This document shows, piece by piece, positions 15,001-23,785 of a stretch of DNA of 64,000 nt. The first letter of the stretch is position 1; each line of letters begins with the position of its first letter. The DNA comes from UBA8752 sp002336475 (GTDB taxonomy: Bacteria; Bacteroidota; Bacteroidia; Flavobacteriales_D; Sanyastnellaceae): NCBI GenBank assembly GCA_943846755.1, contig OX044365.1, positions 2,604,001 through 2,668,000 on the forward strand, in the 5' to 3' direction. Below the pieces are notes generated by a model that was not told the origin of the DNA, made no database searches, and worked only from the letters and a program-made list of their open reading frames with translations. A program made the translations under genes and the position numbers.

Positions 15001-18000
15001 TGGCAATGGTCATGAGCTTGCCTCCAACGGTTTGTTCCGTGGCTTGTCGCGCCGCGAACCAGCTGGGGTAGATGTCGTCGGAGATGAGGTACAGGGCACT
15101 GTCCGTCTCGGCCAAGAGGCTCCATCCCGCGGGCACCTCCGGGGCGCCGCAATCCGACAAAGCCACGGTGTGGGAGGCGGCCTCCAATGCGGGCACGGCT
15201 TGGAAGGTGACATCCACTTTCAGGGTGTCGTCCTCCGGAACAGCCCAGAGTCCCGCTGCAATGTCGATGTCGCACAGGCCATCGCAATTCACGTCAATGC
15301 AGTCGTCGTCTTCGTCGCAAACCCCATCGTTGTCTGCGTCTTCAGTACAATCATTGTCTTCGGCATTGGGATTCACGGTGCACTTGTCGGAGAGGGTGCT
15401 GGACATCACCATGGGGTCGTTGAGCGACGCGATGTTCAATCCAATGGCGTAATGGGGCGATTCGAAATTCTGATCGTCGACGATCATCAACGAAATTTCA
15501 TCTGCTCCATGGTAGTCGGCGTTGGGGCTGTAATCGTAGGTCAGGCTGAGCGTCTGCCAGTCGACCAGGGTGGTGTCCACGAGGACAGCTGTACCATGGG
15601 CACCATTGGACACGCTGACATTCTTTGTGGTGAGTCCATCGAGGTCTTCAACCAGCACGGTGCGGCGGATGACCGCGTCCTCATACCACGAGACGGCTTG
15701 CTCTCCGGTAATAATGGCATCGCCATCATTGACAGGCACAACGGTCAAGTTGAGCCGAATTTGCACGGCATGTCCATCTCCATCGGTCATGGTGAATCGA
15801 ATGGAGTCTCGGTCCAATCCGGCCATGACTTGCGCATGCGAGGGGAAATCTTGGGCGGGGACGTATTGCTGCTCAACCCCCAAGTCAGCATTGAGCTCGA
15901 ATGAGGCGTCCAATCCTCCAGGGATGGTGCTGACGGTGTGGGGCCCAACAGGAGCAGAAAGGGCACTGGTGACAATGCCATCGGCCTCATCAAAGGCGCT
16001 GACCGTAAACGAAAGCGGTGCGTCCTCATCTACCGTCAGGGAAGTGTTCCACATCCCGAAAGCAGCAGGCGTGACGCCTGACAGCACTGCGGAAAGTGGA
16101 GAATCTTCGGCTCCGTTGTGGACCAAGCTCAACGATACGGGGTCGTTGACAGGTGCCAGATCGATGTGGAGGGGCAGGGTGACCTCGACGCCGAACCGAT
16201 CGGTGGACGTGACCAGGACTTGAATGGTGCCGTTGACGTTTTCGAAGGGGTCGACCGTCAAAAGGAGGAATTTGCCGGGTTGGCTTCCGTTGGTCATGAT
16301 GGCTCCAGAGAGGCCGAGTTCCATGATGTCGACCGTCGCTTGGGAGCAGCTCGCCGTGACGGGCTGTGGCGCAGGGTTGCCAAAGGGAGGCAGGCTTTGT
16401 CCGTCGTAGTCTACGATGAACAATTCAAAGGTCAGGTCTTGGTCTTCTGTGCCCGCCAGCATCAGGGCCGGAGTGCTTCCTGTCAGCGCGGAGACTGCAT
16501 TGGTATCGGACAGAAGTGTACCGCCATCAAAGGGCGCCAGGAGTTCAAAAGAAGTGGGGTCCGGAACGGGGCTGAATTCTACAAGGTAGGAGCCGGTGTT
16601 TTCGAAGCCTTGGTCATCGGTGATGTGCACTTCAAAGCCAAAAGGCCCGGTGAATTCTGGGTGATACCCTTCAGACAGGTTTGCCGGTGCTGTGCAATTG
16701 CAGGAAACGGTCAAGACCCCATTGTTTGACGAGGCGGTGAAATCCGAACACGTTCCGCCGGCAGCATAGAATGTGGGGGCCACGAGGCTGGTATCGGACC
16801 ACAATCCGAGATCAGTGGAGAGGCCGTCCAGGTCCTCCACATCTAAACTGAATGTAAATGTGGCGTCCTCTTCATAGGTCAATAAGCTGGATTCCGGGCT
16901 GAACGTGGCATCGCCATCGTTGACTTTGAGGATTTGAATGGGCATGGCCAATTGGGCCGTATTGCCTTCCAGATCTGAGGCTTGGACCTTCAAGGTGTCG
17001 GCCTCGTCAAGGCCGTCAGTACCGATGTAGGTGGCCAAAGCCGTCATCGGTTTGTTCAAGCCATGGAATGTCACGCTGAGGTCAACGGGAAGTGCTGCCG
17101 ATGCGTCGAATTCGTGCTCGAGCTTCACGCTCCACGCTCCGGTGCCGCTGAGGCCACTGATCGCTTTGGTGTGGAGGTAATTCCCTGGTGCACTCCCGGT
17201 CCAGCTGTATGGCCATCCATTGGGGCCCGATTGGTATCCATCGAATGTGGGTTCCCATTCGAAATGGGCGGGAGATGTGCTGCTGGTCAGATGGAAAGCT
17301 GGGTCGTAAGAGGCCCTCACGCCATCGCCCGCATTGATCCCCAAAGTGAAGGTGTGGTAGTTTCCAGGTGGGATGCCGCCATGGTACAATTCGATGCGGC
17401 CATCGGCCTCATGGAGCAGGAGTTGGCCGTCCACCAGGGTGGCGGCGCCGATAAGGGCAACATTTTCAAAACTCAGGACGAAGGTCCGGTTCGGTTCAGT
17501 GCCTATGGTATGATACCTCACATCGCCATTGGTTCCGGTGTGAAGGTCTGAGTGGGCCAAGTGAATCGAAGGCCCTTGACTGCTTGGTAAACTCCACCCT
17601 GAGCAGCAACCGCTGCTGTACTGGCCGGTGCCCATGTATACCAGTCCATTGGATGTGACGATGATCTCGTTGACCAACTGGTCGTAGAAAGGGAACGCAA
17701 AGCCCAACTGCAGGACTTCCGTGCAATCATCGCAGTCCGTGACTGTACTCAGCACGCCTTGATCCAGCGGGTAGGTCGGCGCAGGGCTGGTCAATTCTGT
17801 GGTGATGGCGTAGTCCAATTGTGGCCCGCCTAACTTGGTGGCGGTGCCGTTTGGCGCGATCAGATTGAGTGAGAGGTTGGCAGGTACCACATCGGGGGTC
17901 TCATTCCAGTTCATGGAGACGGTCACACTGTCCAATGTCCCTTCAGCCATAAATGCTGAGGTAGGGGCGGAGCCCATTGCGGGCAATTCAGCTGCATATT

Positions 18001-19348
18001 CTTGGCTTCCCAATGCTCCGGCGGGAATGACTTCTAAGGTGGCCGTTCCTTGGGTAGGTTGACCTGTCAAGGTATACGTATCCAAGACATCAGCATCGGA
18101 CCCTGCAATCGAAATGAGGACCGTGTCGCGCTCTACTGCAGTGGTCAGGAAGGTCACGGCCGTTCCACCATTTTGGGTTACGGTGACTGGAGCTGGCGTG
18201 CCTTGTGCGCCTTCGAGGATGAAGTCTGCCAAGAAGGGGTCGTTCACCGGGTGTATGGTGAGGGAAGGACTCTGAGGTGTAAGCCCCGACATGGATGCAG
18301 CAACAGTGAAATCTGCTGCTTGGCCAGATTCATGCGTGTTGGTGGTGATCAAGGACCAACCGGACCCGGAACCTGACAGTGCCTCTGGGAGGTCAAAAGT
18401 GTGGGCGTATGTGCCAGATTCACTCTGGTTCCACGATGTCGGCCATGGATGAGCAGCAGAGGAAGAAGGCGCTTCCAATGTCCAAATGAACGTTGTAGGT
18501 GCGGTCATATAGGCTGCATTGAATGCCCCATCGAAATCTGCATGGATGCCGTCTCCGGCATTCAATCCCACTGTGATGCCGTTGTATCCATATGGAGAGT
18601 TGAATCCTCCGTGGTAGAGTTCGATACTCCCGTCGTTTTCTCTTAGGATGACCTGTGCATTGCACGATGAATAGCTGTAATATTCTGGAACATTGTAATA
18701 ACTAACAACAAATTCTCTATTTGGTGCCGTTCCGTATGTGTTTATGTAAATCCCTCCGCCATTATAACTAGAGTCAAAAAATTCTGTATGAAACAAATGG
18801 ATGGTGGGCGCTGGGGTTACTGCAGGCAATAGGCTTCCTGAGCAACACCCATTTTCATAATAAGGCACATCTCCAAAGTAAATCAAGCCGTTGCTGCTCA
18901 CGGTGATCTGATTGTAGGTGTCCCCGTAAAAACCAAAGTCGAACCCGAGGTCCACCAGTTCGTTGCTGTTGTAGGTGAACTCCAAAATGGGGGTACCTCC
19001 ATTCAACGGATAGGTCAGGCCTGGTCCGTAGGGGTCATTGTTGGATCCTGAAATATTGAAAACAGTGCCTCCTGAGTATTCGCAACTGTACTGGTCGAAA
19101 TAAGGGCTGGAGCCATCACAGATGTCACACAGGTAATAGTCGTAGTTCGGGCTGGCGTAGTCGCAATACCCGGGGTCGCCTGAGGAGCTGTAGGTGTACC
19201 CTCCATAAAGAGAGCAGTCGTATTCGTTGTACATGCCATTGGGGTTGGACATGTCGCAGAGATCACAGAGGTAGGGGTCATAGGAGAAGGGGCATTCCGT
19301 ACCTGTGTCTCCGCCGGGAGTGGGAGTCGTTTGCGGGGTAGCTGGTTC
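1..19348 (-). CDS. Giant multidomain cell-surface protein, main body (partial, runs off left edge)
   Basis: One minus-strand frame stays open from about 19348 to the window edge, roughly 6,449 codons with no stop. It continues the gene that starts at 21515 after an apparent +1 frameshift. In reading order I see Cys-rich 'YLCDxC' repeats (about 19.1-19.3 kb), two copies of a ~240-residue module (17.05-19.02 kb), cadherin-like 'NEDxD' repeats (about 15.2-17 kb), a calcium-loop type DxDxDGxxD stretch (about 15.3 kb) and a LamG-like domain (13.7-14.3 kb). About eight C-type-lectin-like domains lie between 5.6 and 15.1 kb. 'GCxDPxACNY' repeats occur near 13.3, 10.8-11.2, 2.9 and 1.4 kb, P-domain-like stretches at 6.8-7.5 kb, FnIII-like segments at 3.8-4.5 kb, and further LamG-like domains at 3.1-3.5 and 1.7-2.4 kb. 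Carboxypeptidase-regulatory-like repeats lie near the edge. No catalytic motif is evident. Adhesion or glycan binding is inferred from the domains. The C-terminus, where a T9SS signal would lie, is outside the window. Confidence 0.85.
5580..15140 (-). repeat. Array of about eight C-type-lectin-like domains in the giant protein
   Basis: Recurring segments share a strand '(T)DSxxYYIS/FVS', then a helix with 'A...A', then 'GGxL' and 'S.EE'. Some copies also show a later 'GxxGL/WLG' and 'WxWxxG'. Approximate locations are 14.7-15.1, 13.08-13.25, 12.6-13.0, 11.8-12.3, 9.2-9.5, 8.27-8.8, 7.74-8.1, 6.34-6.56 and 5.59-5.95 kb. These are not all equally convincing, so the count is eight to nine. This is the usual pattern of the CTLD fold, as in 'AC...GGxLA...E...'. 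Most copies lack the paired cysteines of animal lectins, which is common in bacterial CTLDs. Confidence 0.7.
10740..11240 (-). repeat. Cys-rich 'GCxDPxACNY' repeat cluster in the giant protein
   Basis: Several consecutive copies of the Bacteroidota motif G-C-x-(D/E)-P/S-x-A-C-(N/D)-(Y/F) alternate with 'CEYC' and 'DxDGxG' loops. The same motif occurs in the two LamG/FISUMP proteins at 29.4-35.7 kb, which links these proteins as one surface family. Confidence 0.75.
17050..19020 (-). repeat. Duplicated ~240-residue module inside the giant protein
   Basis: Two diverged copies lie at about 18290-19020 and 17050-17790. Both open with 'TYPL' and share 'LGFxFxFY', 'SNGLxYxG', 'GCCSG', 'P(T/S)IHL', 'APNR/EPNR', 'IELYHGG' and 'NAGDG'. 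Both close with a 'SGxGxWS' strand and a hydrophobic beta strand. The SNG-strand, beta-sandwich look recalls nidogen-like (NIDO) domains, but I cannot confirm the family. The order of shared motifs is the evidence for duplication. Confidence 0.75.
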
Positions 19349-21515
19349 TCACGAGCTGGCCCCTGCTGACATGTCCTCCCACTGTGTGGCATGTTCCATC
19401 GGGAGAACACAATTTCAATTCAATGTCACTGGGGTAGCTGGGATTCCCAGATGGATCAAAGGGTGTTCCTCCTGAAAACGTGCATTCGGATGCGTTGTAA
19501 TAGCCAGAGGGGTTGGCCATATTACAGAGTTCGCACAAAAAGGGGTCATTTTCCTGGTAAGGGCAGGGGACATTGGCAGACCCCAGCCAGTCCATTTCCA
19601 CGGTCATCGATTGTGTGCTTCCCTCTGCTGAGAATCCTGCGGTGTCTTTTTCCAATGCAGACAAGGGGCCATTCATGGAAACACGGGTGGGCTGACTGGT
19701 GCCGATCCACTGGGTGGCCCTGTTCATGATGTCAACTTCGAAGGATTCGGGCTGACCGGCTGTGTGTGTGTTGGCTTCGCTTGTGCAATTCAAGGTGAAG
19801 TCCATCAGGTATTGGTTGCCCATCTGGAAGCTCGAGATGTAGCAGTAGCCGGCTCCGCTGGGTGTGGGGAAGTGGCGACCAGCAGAGACCTCGTCAACGT
19901 CCATGCCCCATTCTGTGTCGGAGGGTTTTTTCCAATTCATCGAGAGGGTGCCTGACGTACCGAACCTCCAAGAACGCAGTCGTATGGGGTAGATTTCTCC
20001 CGCGGTCATGTTGAAGGTGCCGGTCAATTCGCCGTGCACTCCCATGCCCGTGGCACTGGTCAGAACGGTGTCACCACCGATCAAGAGGTTGCACCCCCAT
20101 CCTGAGGTGACGCTGAAAGTGTATTCACCTGTTTCCTGAGGTCTGAAGTAACCGTAGACCTGAGCGGCGGAATTGCTCGAGTAATCGTTGGCGAAAAGAT
20201 TGTTGGTGAAATTGTAGGAGTAGGAGTAGGGCTCGTAGATGCCCTCATTGTTCGGGTTGTAGAAATCTTCGGGATTCCAGCCGGTCATGGCCGTCGAGAG
20301 GTATTGGTAATGGAAAAGCAATTGCCCTTGCTTGATGTCCTCACCTGCGAGCGGAGGCAGCAGGCCTTGCTCATCCCGGGCGATGAAATCCAACGTATCA
20401 CTTTCGTCCTCGTTGATGACGATGTCGAGGTCGGTGCCTTCCGCAGGTTGGAAAACATGGCTCGGCACGTAAGTCAGTTCGATGAGGAGCACACCGTCGT
20501 TTCCAAGGATGTCCGAATAGGAGACTTCCATGGAGACGGAGCCTGTAAAACCGGGGTCGGGGGTGTAGGTGTAGGCGTAACTCGGATATTGGGGGTGATC
20601 GTATGTGATGCTCCCGGTCAAGGATCCTGAAAGGGGGGAGCTGATGTTGATGAAGTCGAGGGTGTCACTGTCGCTGATATACAGGTTGAACGCGCAGGGT
20701 TCATTTGGGCCGAGGCTCGTGGAGGCTACTGGCGATGTGCCCTGAGCGGTTGTGTCTTCGGAATAGTATGAGAGTCCGCTCGTGGAACTGTACACAGAGA
20801 TGTAAGTGGGGTCATCGACTGGGGCGACGTCATATTCCAAGTTGCCCAGGACGGGTGTGGTGAGTCCTGAGAAATTGGCTTGGTATTGGCAAGACCCCGA
20901 ACCGTATTCGTTGTAACTCGGCGAGGCTTGAAAGGTGACTTCATTCGCCTCTACATTTCCGGAGAGGTTGAGCCAAGAGGGGCAGTTGTTCGTGGCGATG
21001 TAAGGCATGTCGTTGCCGCCATAAAAACCGATGTAGCCCGACCCACTTCCAGGAGTCTCTTCTTCTGTTGCGATGCTGATGGCCGGCATTTCCGGAGTGA
21101 TGAAAGGGGCCATGGTAAATTGAATCGAGCCCATGGGTACTCCGCCACGGTTGTATTCCACCCAGAATGTCTCCTCTGGAAATTGCAAGCCGTTTAATGA
21201 CCAATTCAGTTCCGTGTATCCCCCGGTAGCAAGGCCATCACCGTCCATGGCCATGTCAAAGGATTCGTAAGTAAAACTGAATTGACAGCACATGAGGCTA
21301 TCGAGTGCGCCTGCGTTGTCGCTCAACAATGTGAAGGATACTTCTGGAGAGAGCGGGTATGTCAAGCTCCACGGTATGGTGAAGGTGCCCGATTCTTGCC
21401 CACCGACTTCCATGGGGGGGACATAAACTACATCTTGACCATGGGAGAGGATCGCACTGAAAAAAAACAGCGAGCAGCTCGCGGTGAGCTTAAGGAGACA
21501 GGCAAGTAAGCGCAT
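19278..21515 (-). CDS. Giant multidomain cell-surface protein, N-terminal part (frameshifted from main body)
   Basis: This 745-residue frame starts with a clear Sec signal peptide: a basic start, then a hydrophobic run ending near SHGQ, about residues 1-26. Cadherin/Big-like beta repeats follow to about residue 390, including the 'Y.Y.P...F.G' pattern. A PA14-like domain occupies about residues 395-550. A Cys repeat 'DPFLCxLCxMANPxGYYN' sits near residue 655, followed by a segment resembling the proprotein-convertase P domain. The last ~20 residues turn basic and low-complexity before a TGA at 19278-19280. Just downstream, the same type of Cys repeat resumes in the frame offset by one base, so this is almost certainly the start of the giant gene and not a separate protein. 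The overlap in which a shift can occur is 19280-19351. Confidence 0.85.
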   Translation of the reverse strand: MRLLACLLKLTASCSLFFFSAILSHGQDVVYVPPMEVGGQESGTFTIPWSLTYPLSPEVSFTLLSDNAGALDSLMCCQFSFTYESFDMAMDGDGLATGGYTELNWSLNGLQFPEETFWVEYNRGGVPMGSIQFTMAPFITPEMPAISIATEEETPGSGSGYIGFYGGNDMPYIATNNCPSWLNLSGNVEANEVTFQASPSYNEYGSGSCQYQANFSGLTTPVLGNLEYDVAPVDDPTYISVYSSTSGLSYYSEDTTAQGTSPVASTSLGPNEPCAFNLYISDSDTLDFINISSPLSGSLTGSITYDHPQYPSYAYTYTPDPGFTGSVSMEVSYSDILGNDGVLLIELTYVPSHVFQPAEGTDLDIVINEDESDTLDFIARDEQGLLPPLAGEDIKQGQLLFHYQYLSTAMTGWNPEDFYNPNNEGIYEPYSYSYNFTNNLFANDYSSNSAAQVYGYFRPQETGEYTFSVTSGWGCNLLIGGDTVLTSATGMGVHGELTGTFNMTAGEIYPIRLRSWRFGTSGTLSMNWKKPSDTEWGMDVDEVSAGRHFPTPSGAGYCYISSFQMGNQYLMDFTLNCTSEANTHTAGQPESFEVDIMNRATQWIGTSQPTRVSMNGPLSALEKDTAGFSAEGSTQSMTVEMDWLGSANVPCPYQENDPFLCELCNMANPSGYYNASECTFSGGTPFDPSGNPSYPSDIELKLCSPDGTCHTVGGHVSRGQLVRTSYPANDSHSRRRHRYGMPLLL

Positions 21516-21556
21516 GACGATTCGGTTGCCCCTAAATTAATTTCTTCGTTCGCGTG

Positions 21557-21579
21557 ATGAACAAATCATTGTTGTTCAT
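21557..21579. promoter_or_regulatory. Inverted repeat upstream of the giant gene (candidate operator)
   Basis: ATGAACAA, seven bases, TTGTTCAT: perfect 8-bp arms about 42 bp upstream of the giant gene's start. On the minus strand the repeat carries a TTTG that could act as a -33 element, with TAATTTAG about 22 bases further on as a weak TAnnTTTG match. The regulator is unknown. Confidence 0.4.
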
Positions 21580-21908
21580 GGTGTTTTCCGGAGTTGCGCC
21601 CCCTTTCACTTTTCCTCAAAAACGTCATTAGTGTGACATACTGCATGTAATATTATTACCAATGGGCTTATAGGTTTATTGAGGACGTTTGCAAAATTTC
21701 TGCGGGTAATACTTAAGCCCCCTTTTTGGTCGATTATTACACCGAATTTTCCCTGTTTTTCAGGTTGTGTACTGGTATTCTTCATGTTCAAGCGACCAGG
21801 ATCAATGAGGCGATGTTTCGGTCACTGAAGTGGGTTTTTTGAAATAAAGGAGGGCCGTTGAGATGTGAGAGTACCACGCCCAAAACAGGGCCTTTCGTGG
21901 ACTGGTGA

Positions 21909-21936
21909 TTTGGCTTTAAGGAAACCCCTATTTTTG
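21909..21936 (+). promoter_or_regulatory. Candidate Bacteroidota promoter of ndk
   Basis: TTTG at 21909-21912 and TATTTTTG at 21929-21936, a full match to TAnnTTTG, with a 16-base gap that is slightly short. The box ends 32 bases before the ndk ATG. Confidence 0.5.
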
Positions 21937-21968
21937 CACGGCGAAACTCCACTTTACATTAGAAGACC

Positions 21969-22388
21969 ATGGCCACAAACCGCACCTTCACCATGATCAA
22001 GCCGGACGCTACCGGCGCTGGACACACCGGCAAGATCATTGACCGCATCATCGAGAACGGATTCACCATCAAGGCGATGAAGTGGACCCAATTGACCCTC
22101 GCCGAAGCCCAAGCCTTTTACGCCGTGCACAGCGAGCGCCCCTTCTTTGGTGAGCTCACCGAGTACATGAGCAGCGGCCCCATTGTGGCAGCCATCCTTG
22201 AGAAGGACAATGCCATGGCGGATTTCCGCACCCTTATTGGTGCCACCAACCCTGCAGAGGCTGCGCCAGGAACCATCCGTGCCGACTTTGCAGAGAGCAT
22301 TGCAGCCAATGCAGTGCATGGAAGCGACAGCGACGAGAACGCCGCCATCGAAGGCAGTTTCTACTTCAGCGAGCGCGAACTCGCCTGA
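21969..22388 (+). CDS. ndk: Nucleoside diphosphate kinase
   Basis: Transfers the gamma-phosphate from ATP to nucleoside diphosphates through a phosphohistidine intermediate, in the cytoplasm. The 139 residues match the family's usual length (about 135-150). The N-terminal 'TFTMIKPDA' strand is diagnostic. The active-site histidine lies in 'NAVHGSDS' near residue 118, followed by the usual acidic C-terminal 'EIxxFF'-like end. The ATG follows a TAnnTTTG promoter box. It is transcribed alone or with icd, which has its own promoter candidate 110 bp downstream. Confidence 0.97.
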   Translation: MATNRTFTMIKPDATGAGHTGKIIDRIIENGFTIKAMKWTQLTLAEAQAFYAVHSERPFFGELTEYMSSGPIVAAILEKDNAMADFRTLIGATNPAEAAPGTIRADFAESIAANAVHGSDSDENAAIEGSFYFSERELA

Positions 22389-22425
22389 TTGCCTCTACCG
22401 CCCAAGCGGTGTATTCAGGACACGA

Positions 22426-22458
22426 TTTGACCGACCCCTCGGGTCGGCAGTACTTTCG
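22426..22458 (+). promoter_or_regulatory. Candidate icd promoter with inverted repeat in its spacer
   Basis: TTTG at 22426-22429, 21 bases, then TACTTTCG at 22451-22458, close to the TTTG / TAnnTTTG consensus. The spacer contains CCGACCC-CTC-GGGTCGG (22431-22447), a perfect 7-bp inverted repeat placed where a repressor could block the promoter. No T-run follows, so it is not an ordinary terminator of ndk. Confidence 0.5.
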
Positions 22459-22499
22459 CGCCCCGTCCGTTCTACACCAAGGCTGGACTACTATATAGA

Positions 22500-23732
22500 A
22501 TGAACATGGAAAAGATCAAGGTTCACAACCCAGTCGTCGAGCTCGACGGCGATGAGATGACCCGCATCATCTGGCAATTCATCAAGGATCGCCTCATCCT
22601 CCCATACCTCGACATCGAGCTGCTCTATTACGACCTGGGCATCGAGAAGCGTGATGAGACCAACGACCAGATCACGGTGGACGCTGCAGAAGCCATCAAG
22701 AAGCACAGCGTCGGCATCAAGTGTGCGACCATTACGCCCGACGAGCAGCGCGTGGAGGAGTTTGACCTCAAGAAGATGTGGCGCAGCCCCAACGGCACGC
22801 TCCGCAACATCATCGGGGGCACTGTTTTCCGCGAGCCCATCATCATGAAGAATGTCCCACGCCTGGTGCCGGGTTGGACGCAGCCGATTTGCATCGGGCG
22901 TCACGCTTTTGGCGACCAGTACAAGGCCACCGATGCGGTAATCAAAGAGAAGGGCAAGCTGACCATGACCTTCACACCAGAGGGCGGAGGAGAAGCCACA
23001 GAATGGGAGGTCTACAACTTTGAAGGTGGTGGTGTGGCCATGAGCATGTACAACACCGATGAGAGCATTTACGGTTTTGCACGCAGCTGTATGAACCAGG
23101 CTATTTCCAAAGGCTGGCCATTGTACCTCTCTACGAAGAACACCATCCTCAAGGCCTATGACGGCCGCTTCAAGGACATCTTCCAGGAGGTGTTCGATGC
23201 GGAGTTTAAAGACAAGTTTGAGGCAGCGGGCATCACCTATGAGCACCGATTGATCGACGACATGGTCGCTGCGGCCATGAAGTGGAACGGTGGTTTTGTC
23301 TGGGCGTGCAAGAACTACGATGGCGATGTCCAGTCGGACACTGTGGCACAGGGCTTTGGCTCTCTTGGCTTGATGACCTCTACGCTCGTCACACCTGATG
23401 GCAAGACCATGGAAGCCGAGGCGGCGCATGGAACGGTGACCCGTCACTACCGCCAGCACCAGCAAGGCAAGAAGACCTCGACCAACCCCATCGCGAGCAT
23501 CTTCGCATGGACCCGGGGACTCGACTTCCGAGGCAAACTCGACGGCAACGACGCGTTGCGCACGTTTGCCCAGACCTTGGAGCAGGTGTGCATCGATGTG
23601 GTGGAGAGCGGCCGCATGACCAAGGACCTCGCTTTGCTCATCCATGGCAAGGACATGACGGAGGCACATTGGCTGACCACCGAGCAATTCCTCGATGCCA
23701 TCGATGGGGACCTCAAGTCACGGATGGTCTGA
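22500..23732 (+). CDS. icd: NADP-dependent isocitrate dehydrogenase
   Basis: Oxidative decarboxylation of isocitrate to 2-oxoglutarate in the TCA cycle. The 410-residue length and the opening 'VELDGDEMTRIIW' belong to the eukaryote-like homodimeric subfamily (IDH1/2 type), not the E. coli type. Substrate and metal motifs are visible: 'SPNGTLRN', 'GTVFREPI', 'DDMVAAAMKWNGGFVWACKNYDGDVQSD' in pieces, and 'EAAHGTVTRHYR' for NADP. A second in-frame ATG six bases later (22506) is an equally possible start. The gene ends at a strong bidirectional terminator. Confidence 0.97.
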   Translation: MNMEKIKVHNPVVELDGDEMTRIIWQFIKDRLILPYLDIELLYYDLGIEKRDETNDQITVDAAEAIKKHSVGIKCATITPDEQRVEEFDLKKMWRSPNGTLRNIIGGTVFREPIIMKNVPRLVPGWTQPICIGRHAFGDQYKATDAVIKEKGKLTMTFTPEGGGEATEWEVYNFEGGGVAMSMYNTDESIYGFARSCMNQAISKGWPLYLSTKNTILKAYDGRFKDIFQEVFDAEFKDKFEAAGITYEHRLIDDMVAAAMKWNGGFVWACKNYDGDVQSDTVAQGFGSLGLMTSTLVTPDGKTMEAEAAHGTVTRHYRQHQQGKKTSTNPIASIFAWTRGLDFRGKLDGNDALRTFAQTLEQVCIDVVESGRMTKDLALLIHGKDMTEAHWLTTEQFLDAIDGDLKSRMV

Positions 23733-23751
23733 CTTTGCCGGACTTACGGAG

Positions 23752-23785
23752 ACATAAAAAAGGGCCCTCGGGCCCTTTTTTATGT
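23752..23785. terminator. Bidirectional rho-independent terminator
   Basis: A-run, AGGGCCC, TCG loop, GGGCCCT, T-run: a perfect hairpin flanked by A6 and T6 tracts, extended by ACAT/ATGT. It lies between icd (plus) and the Hpt gene (minus), whose stop codon at 23780 is inside it, so it can serve both strands. Confidence 0.93.

Larger units (their letters stand above)
21516..21968. other. 453-bp A+T-rich divergent intergenic region
   Basis: This spacer separates the giant gene (minus) from ndk (plus). It is distinctly richer in A+T than its surroundings. It holds a 23-bp inverted repeat at 21557-21579 and the ndk promoter candidate at 21909-21936. I see no convincing protein gene, tRNA or intrinsic terminator in it. 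Confidence 0.7.

Noticed and set aside
21606..21791. 61-codon minus-strand frame in the A+T-rich spacer
   Set aside because: No recognisable family, no clear ribosome-binding site, and composition like the non-coding spacer. Not enough to call a gene.
22431..22447. Hairpin after ndk as a transcription terminator
   Set aside because: The stem is good but no T-run follows, and it lies precisely between promoter-like elements of icd, so an operator reading fits better.
22491..23687. 398-codon minus-strand frame opposite icd
   Set aside because: A mirror of the icd coding sequence. icd matches its family along its whole length, so the opposite frame is a shadow.
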